In this document: positions 32,366 to 35,385 of the stretch, piece by piece
Layout: the number at the start of each line of letters is the position of its first letter
Position numbering within the stretch: position 1 is the first letter of the stretch
Assembly (NCBI GenBank): GCA_049999725.1
Contig: JBNGIS010020312.1
Span: 1 to 35,385, forward strand
Length of the DNA stretch: 35,385 bases
Source: Haplomitrium mnioides
Taxonomy: Eukaryota > Marchantiophyta > Haplomitriopsida > Calobryales
Direction: 5' to 3'
The notes under the pieces: generated by a model
The model's database searches: none
The model's input: the letters and a program-made list of their open reading frames with translations, nothing else
What the model was told of the DNA's origin: nothing
Program-made: the position numbers and the translations under genes

Positions 32366-32490
32366 AACAACTGATCGTATGCGCGCATAGGACCAATGCA
32401 ACAACACCAATATCATGGCTTGTTGTGAATGTTGTCGCAACTGGTTTTAAAAGAATCAAGAACAAATTATATGCGCGTATGGGATTTGCG
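32366..32490. repeat. Palindromic core words in copy 2 intron-like region
   Basis: Perfect palindrome TATGCGCGCATA at 32378-32389, and a near copy tatgcgcgtatggg at 32470-32483. A third, agtctatgcgaccataaa, lies near 32652. These are the least decayed instances of the core seen in arrays A and B. Confidence 0.8.
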
Positions 32491-34214
32491 AACAACAAAA
32501 ACAATTTTTTCAATTTGTTTTTACAATGACTCTTCATTAAAAAGAACAAAAAAAAACTTGTTGCAAGGCTAAGGTCACAACAACAATCAAATTCATTTTT
32601 TAGCTTTAGTCGACTGCATAAAAGGTGAAAATTGAAATATAAGAGTATAGAGTCTATGCGACCATAAACTCTCTTCTCAACACTCAACTTGCTAAGAATT
32701 ATTCGACTCCAATCTCCTTTGCTAAAAAAACTTCCAAAAAAAAAAAAAACCTTTTAACTATAAGTTGAGAAAACACAATATCTCTAGAACCAATCTTTGA
32801 GTCTAGAAAAAAACGATAGATTATCCAAAGGTGTCAAAAGAGAACAAAGTTTGTTAACTTTTTCAAACTCCAAGATGGATTTTTCTCGCAAAGATTTTAT
32901 TTCTTCGCATGTTTCAAAAATAGTTTGGAAAATGAGTTCTCCAATGTTTTGTGAAACCCGAGAAACTAAGAATGCAAAGGGGATCTTTCTCTTTCAAATA
33001 AGTTGTGTAATAGTCATAAACTTCCCATTTTGTAAAATTATCCGACAAGTTGTACACTTCGTGAGTGGGCATTCTCTCGCAATGTCCTTGGAAAAAATTG
33101 TTCATCTGTTCACGAACAAAAACTCCTTTTGCAGACAGTTCTCTTTTTCCAAACATGCCTCTAGAATCTGCATTTTTGAGATTTTGAATCCTTTGGATTC
33201 TATCATTCCCTACTGCTAATATTAATTTGAAAGCTCTTCTACAGACAAAGGTACCGCCAATCAGTGTAAGCCGATTTTCGACATCAGAATCTTTTCTTGG
33301 TATTCCCCACTGCAGTGTGATATCACAATTCTTTATGCTTTGTCGAAAGTACGTTTCTCTCACAATTTTCAAAAAATGTCTTGCACAACAACAAGCAATT
33401 ATTTCGACAACAAGAAATTCTCTTCAATCTAGAAATGGACATTGGATCCAGCTTTTTCTTCACAAAGCTTTCATCATGATGAACTTTCCACAAAGAATTT
33501 TTGTGTAAGGTGCTACCTGTTTGGGTTTTGGCCCATATAAAGAATTTTTATGTTGTGCTGGACGATTCGGTCTGTAAGCAAATCCAGCAATAGGAGATAA
33601 TTCATCCTCAAGATCTCGGTCATCATCGTACACATTGTTTGTTCCAGCACATAATATTTTTGAGATACAAGTTTCTTCTAGGGGATTGGGAGAACTGCAC
33701 CATTCCGAAACCGAATCTTGATCAATATCTCCATTGAAAAAAAATGTTTTTTGTAATAAAATCGGTGCCCTTGACGATAACTCCAAAGAAATGTTGATTG
33801 ATTGAGACTCTTTGTCATAATCGTTTTCCAACCTATCGTCTAAAGACTCCTCCAAAAGAATTTGATTTGTTTTAGATGTCTCAATCTCTTTGCGAGGTGC
33901 AACTTGAAAAGAAATCACTCGTTGTTTGAGTGGTACTATCGTGGAGAGTGGCTCATCTCCAAAATTAAAATTGTCAAGAGATTGTTTGTTGTTTGTGTTC
34001 TAAAAAGACACACTTTGATCATGAATATCGAGGTCTCCATCAGATGTGGATGAAGAGAGTTCTACAATCGTTTGAAATCTCTTTGTTGAGCTTTGTTTTA
34101 GGCATTTTGGAATACTCAGAAGAAAGATTCAACTTCGACTCCTTGATGGGCAACAAAGATCTTTTGCTGGATGAAGATTGTTTCTTTAGATCTCTGCGAG
34201 CACTGACTTCTCCC

Positions 34215-34330
34215 TTTGATCCTTTGCGCGCAAAATGTTGAGTCGTTAATCATAGGCGCGCATTGGATTCACTCCTTGACCCAATATGCGCATAGGGTTG
34301 AGTCACTGATCTTATGCGCGTATGCCTTCT
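34215..34330. repeat. Short array of about 30-bp units with palindromic core in the 5' part of copy 2
   Basis: Four cores spaced about 30 bp apart: tttgcgcgcaaaa (34223-34235), ataggcgcgcattgg (34252-34266), atatgcgcatagggttgag (34284-34302) and cttatgcgcgtatgcc (34311-34326). Between them are gagtc and gatc words. Copy 2 coding homology is lost here, so it may be an intron or an insertion. Confidence 0.75.
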
Positions 34331-34541
34331 CGATCTTTCTAGGCGGAGCTATCTAATTCAAAAAAAGTCATCTTTTTCACCAATATACTTGCTATCACAC
34401 TTGACGCTTTTGTCACTCCATTGCCTAACTCTCAAAAATTAGCATTTGATTGAATCTCAAACTGCCTATCAAAAGTAACACTCTTCTGTGAAGATGAATC
34501 TTGAATATCTAATCTCTTCTTGCATTTAAAAACTCCAGCCA

Positions 34542-34955
34542 TTAAAAAAACTCACTAAAACTAAGTTACTTCAAGGAACTATTTTAACAAATATTATGAA
34601 CTTGTTACAACACTCTCAAAAGATGTAGTTTTGTCGTTTTTTTTGCAAAACGACAAAATTAAGAACTTTTTGGAAAGAAAATGAAAAAAAGAAATTGGAA
34701 AGATGCAAACGAGCAATGTTTTATATACTAATTTTTTTTGTGCACCAGGCAAACCTACGTATCAAGAGCTATGCGAATCAATTTTTTGCGAGAAAAAAGT
34801 ATTTTTTGAACTTTAGCTATAAAAATAGCGCCAGTGGAAAGTTTCTTTCCAGTGTCCCAAGTTCAATTTTTGGCCATTTCCAGCAATTAGTGATTTGTGA
34901 ACTTTTGTTCAGTATATTTTTCACCTCCAAAAAGATCTTTTTTTTTATCAGGAGA
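34542..34955. promoter_or_regulatory. Divergent intergenic region
   Basis: About 414 bp between the copy 2 start (minus) and the 34956 ORF (plus). AT-rich with T and A runs; atataa and ttttatatac words occur near 34715. If both genes belong to one element this is the shared promoter. No specific element can be claimed. Confidence 0.3.
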
Positions 34956-35283
34956 ATGACCTCTCAAGGAAATGTTTCCCACCCTGCTAAACCGAAGCCA
35001 TATAGATATTCAGATATTATCAAGGCTCTAGAGCCTACAAGATTGGAGTGGAAATGGCTTGTAAACTACTGTTCTTTTAGAGACCCGGATCACCATCTTT
35101 ACCTTTTTGCAGATGAAGGTGAAAAATTCAATTTGGGTCTACTGGTCCAAATTACAATGATTTGAGAGGGAGAAAAAGCCAACATTGGGCTGCTTATGCA
35201 GGCCCAAGATTCAATTACACTTTATTTTGCAAATCGCAAGCGATTTGATTTTTTGGAGTACAAGGAGAGAGAGATATATTTGC
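34956..35283 (+). pseudogene. Unrecognised gene, divergent from copy 2, with two compensating frameshifts
   Basis: ATG at 34956 gives MTSQGNVSHPAKPKPYRYSD, then ALEPTRLEWKWLVNY and RDPDHHLYLFADEGEKFN. Near 35135 the sensible frame changes to GSTGPNYNDLRGRKSQHW and AAYAGPRFNYT. Near 35215 it returns to the first frame with LYFANRKRFDFLEYKERE and stops at 35283. The alternation of two composition-rich, protein-like frames implies two opposing indels in a once continuous gene. I do not recognise the family. Its position, divergent from the transposase-like copy 2, would suit a second protein of the same element. It could also be the edge of an unrelated gene. Confidence 0.55.
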
Positions 35284-35385
35284 TGTGAATCTTTAGGCGT
35301 CAAGGGAAGATGGAAAGGTGAGTTCCGAAATCTATTTTCTTATTTCTATTTCCTTACTTAGTTGTAACTCCTAGGATGTCCATGA
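35284..35385. other. Window end, nothing identified
   Basis: About 100 bases after the 34956 ORF stop; no motif or frame worth naming. A 3' exon of the preceding gene cannot be excluded. Confidence 0.4.

Larger units (their letters stand above)
30381..34541 (-). pseudogene. DUF7869-like gene copy 2 (transposase-like), near full length, frameshifted
   Basis: Likely ATG at 34541 (MAGVFKCKKR, then VTFDRQFEIQSN). The N-terminal third is Ser/Lys-rich and includes an acidic region (33918-33460, e.g. YDDDRDLEDELSP). Conserved core 33372-32914: KNCDITLQWGIPRKDS, GNDRIQRIQNLKN, REQMNNFFQGHCERMP, TKWEVYDYYT. An intron-like stretch follows (about 32790-32070). Then IDGMD near 31962-31977, KNIDKDCLVGVHVVGALIFN, QLDNTTRENKNSILF near 31700-31735, and after a frameshift VGHTHDQIDQMFS near 31587-31630. 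The C-terminal region (31022-30501) has FGNLHDLKARMFICV, RPFWVAKVLKVLSFDEED and VQWFACLVEDAF, somewhat like a BAH fold. I associate HTHxxIDQ with DUF7869 proteins; function unknown. Three conserved Asp motifs suggest a DDD-type nuclease, by inference. Stops and frameshifts make it a pseudogene. Confidence 0.78.

Overview
This window looks like a transposon graveyard from a repeat-rich land plant nuclear genome. It holds plant-type Ty3/gypsy and Ty1/copia polyproteins and two copies of a gene family (DUF7869-like, named from memory) that I recall as common in non-seed plants. Almost every reading frame is broken by stops and frameshifts. There is no bacterial-style operon, no recognisable tRNA or rRNA gene, and no intact host gene. 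The species cannot be named from the sequence alone.

Layout: (1) Positions 1-20373 are one Ty3/gypsy element on the + strand (gypsy-1). Its 5' LTR is cut by the window start (1-2085). Gag, protease, RT, RNase H and integrase follow (2455-7953). Its 3' LTR ends at 20373. (2) A Ty1/copia element (copia-A, - strand, 9727-17943) sits in the 3' part of gypsy-1. It has 108-bp LTRs and a 5-bp target duplication (aatta). (3) A 5'-truncated second copia (copia-B, about 14643-15375, - strand) sits inside copia-A gag. (4) At 20374 a DUF7869-like gene (copy 1, + strand) resumes directly after the gypsy-1 LTR, so gypsy-1 landed in it. Copy 1 is interrupted again by a second Ty3/gypsy (gypsy-2, 21607-25876) and ends near 27830. 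(5) Positions 27830-30380 are AT-rich DNA with two tandem arrays. (6) Copy 2 of the DUF7869-like gene lies on the - strand (34541-30381), tail to tail with copy 1. (7) A divergently oriented, frameshifted ORF of unknown family starts at 34956 (+).

The most interesting signal is in the 20374-35283 part. Two convergent copies of a transposase-like gene carry three conserved acidic motifs (IDGMDQ, QLDNT, HTHDQID). They are surrounded by several independent tandem arrays that share one palindromic core, TATGCGCGCATA. Arrays of a common short palindrome around a transposase-like gene resemble the subterminal binding arrays of plant DNA transposons. This may be an undescribed mobile element with a second, divergent ORF; that is inference.

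Other unusual structures are: an array in copia-A RT where one 12-bp core recurs at exactly 48 bp and then exactly 36 bp; a gypsy-2 copy whose two outer ends are both the LTR start, in inverted orientation; a chimeric gag/RNase H ORF; and a 47-bp duplicated flank on a 10-N gap that looks like an assembly artefact.
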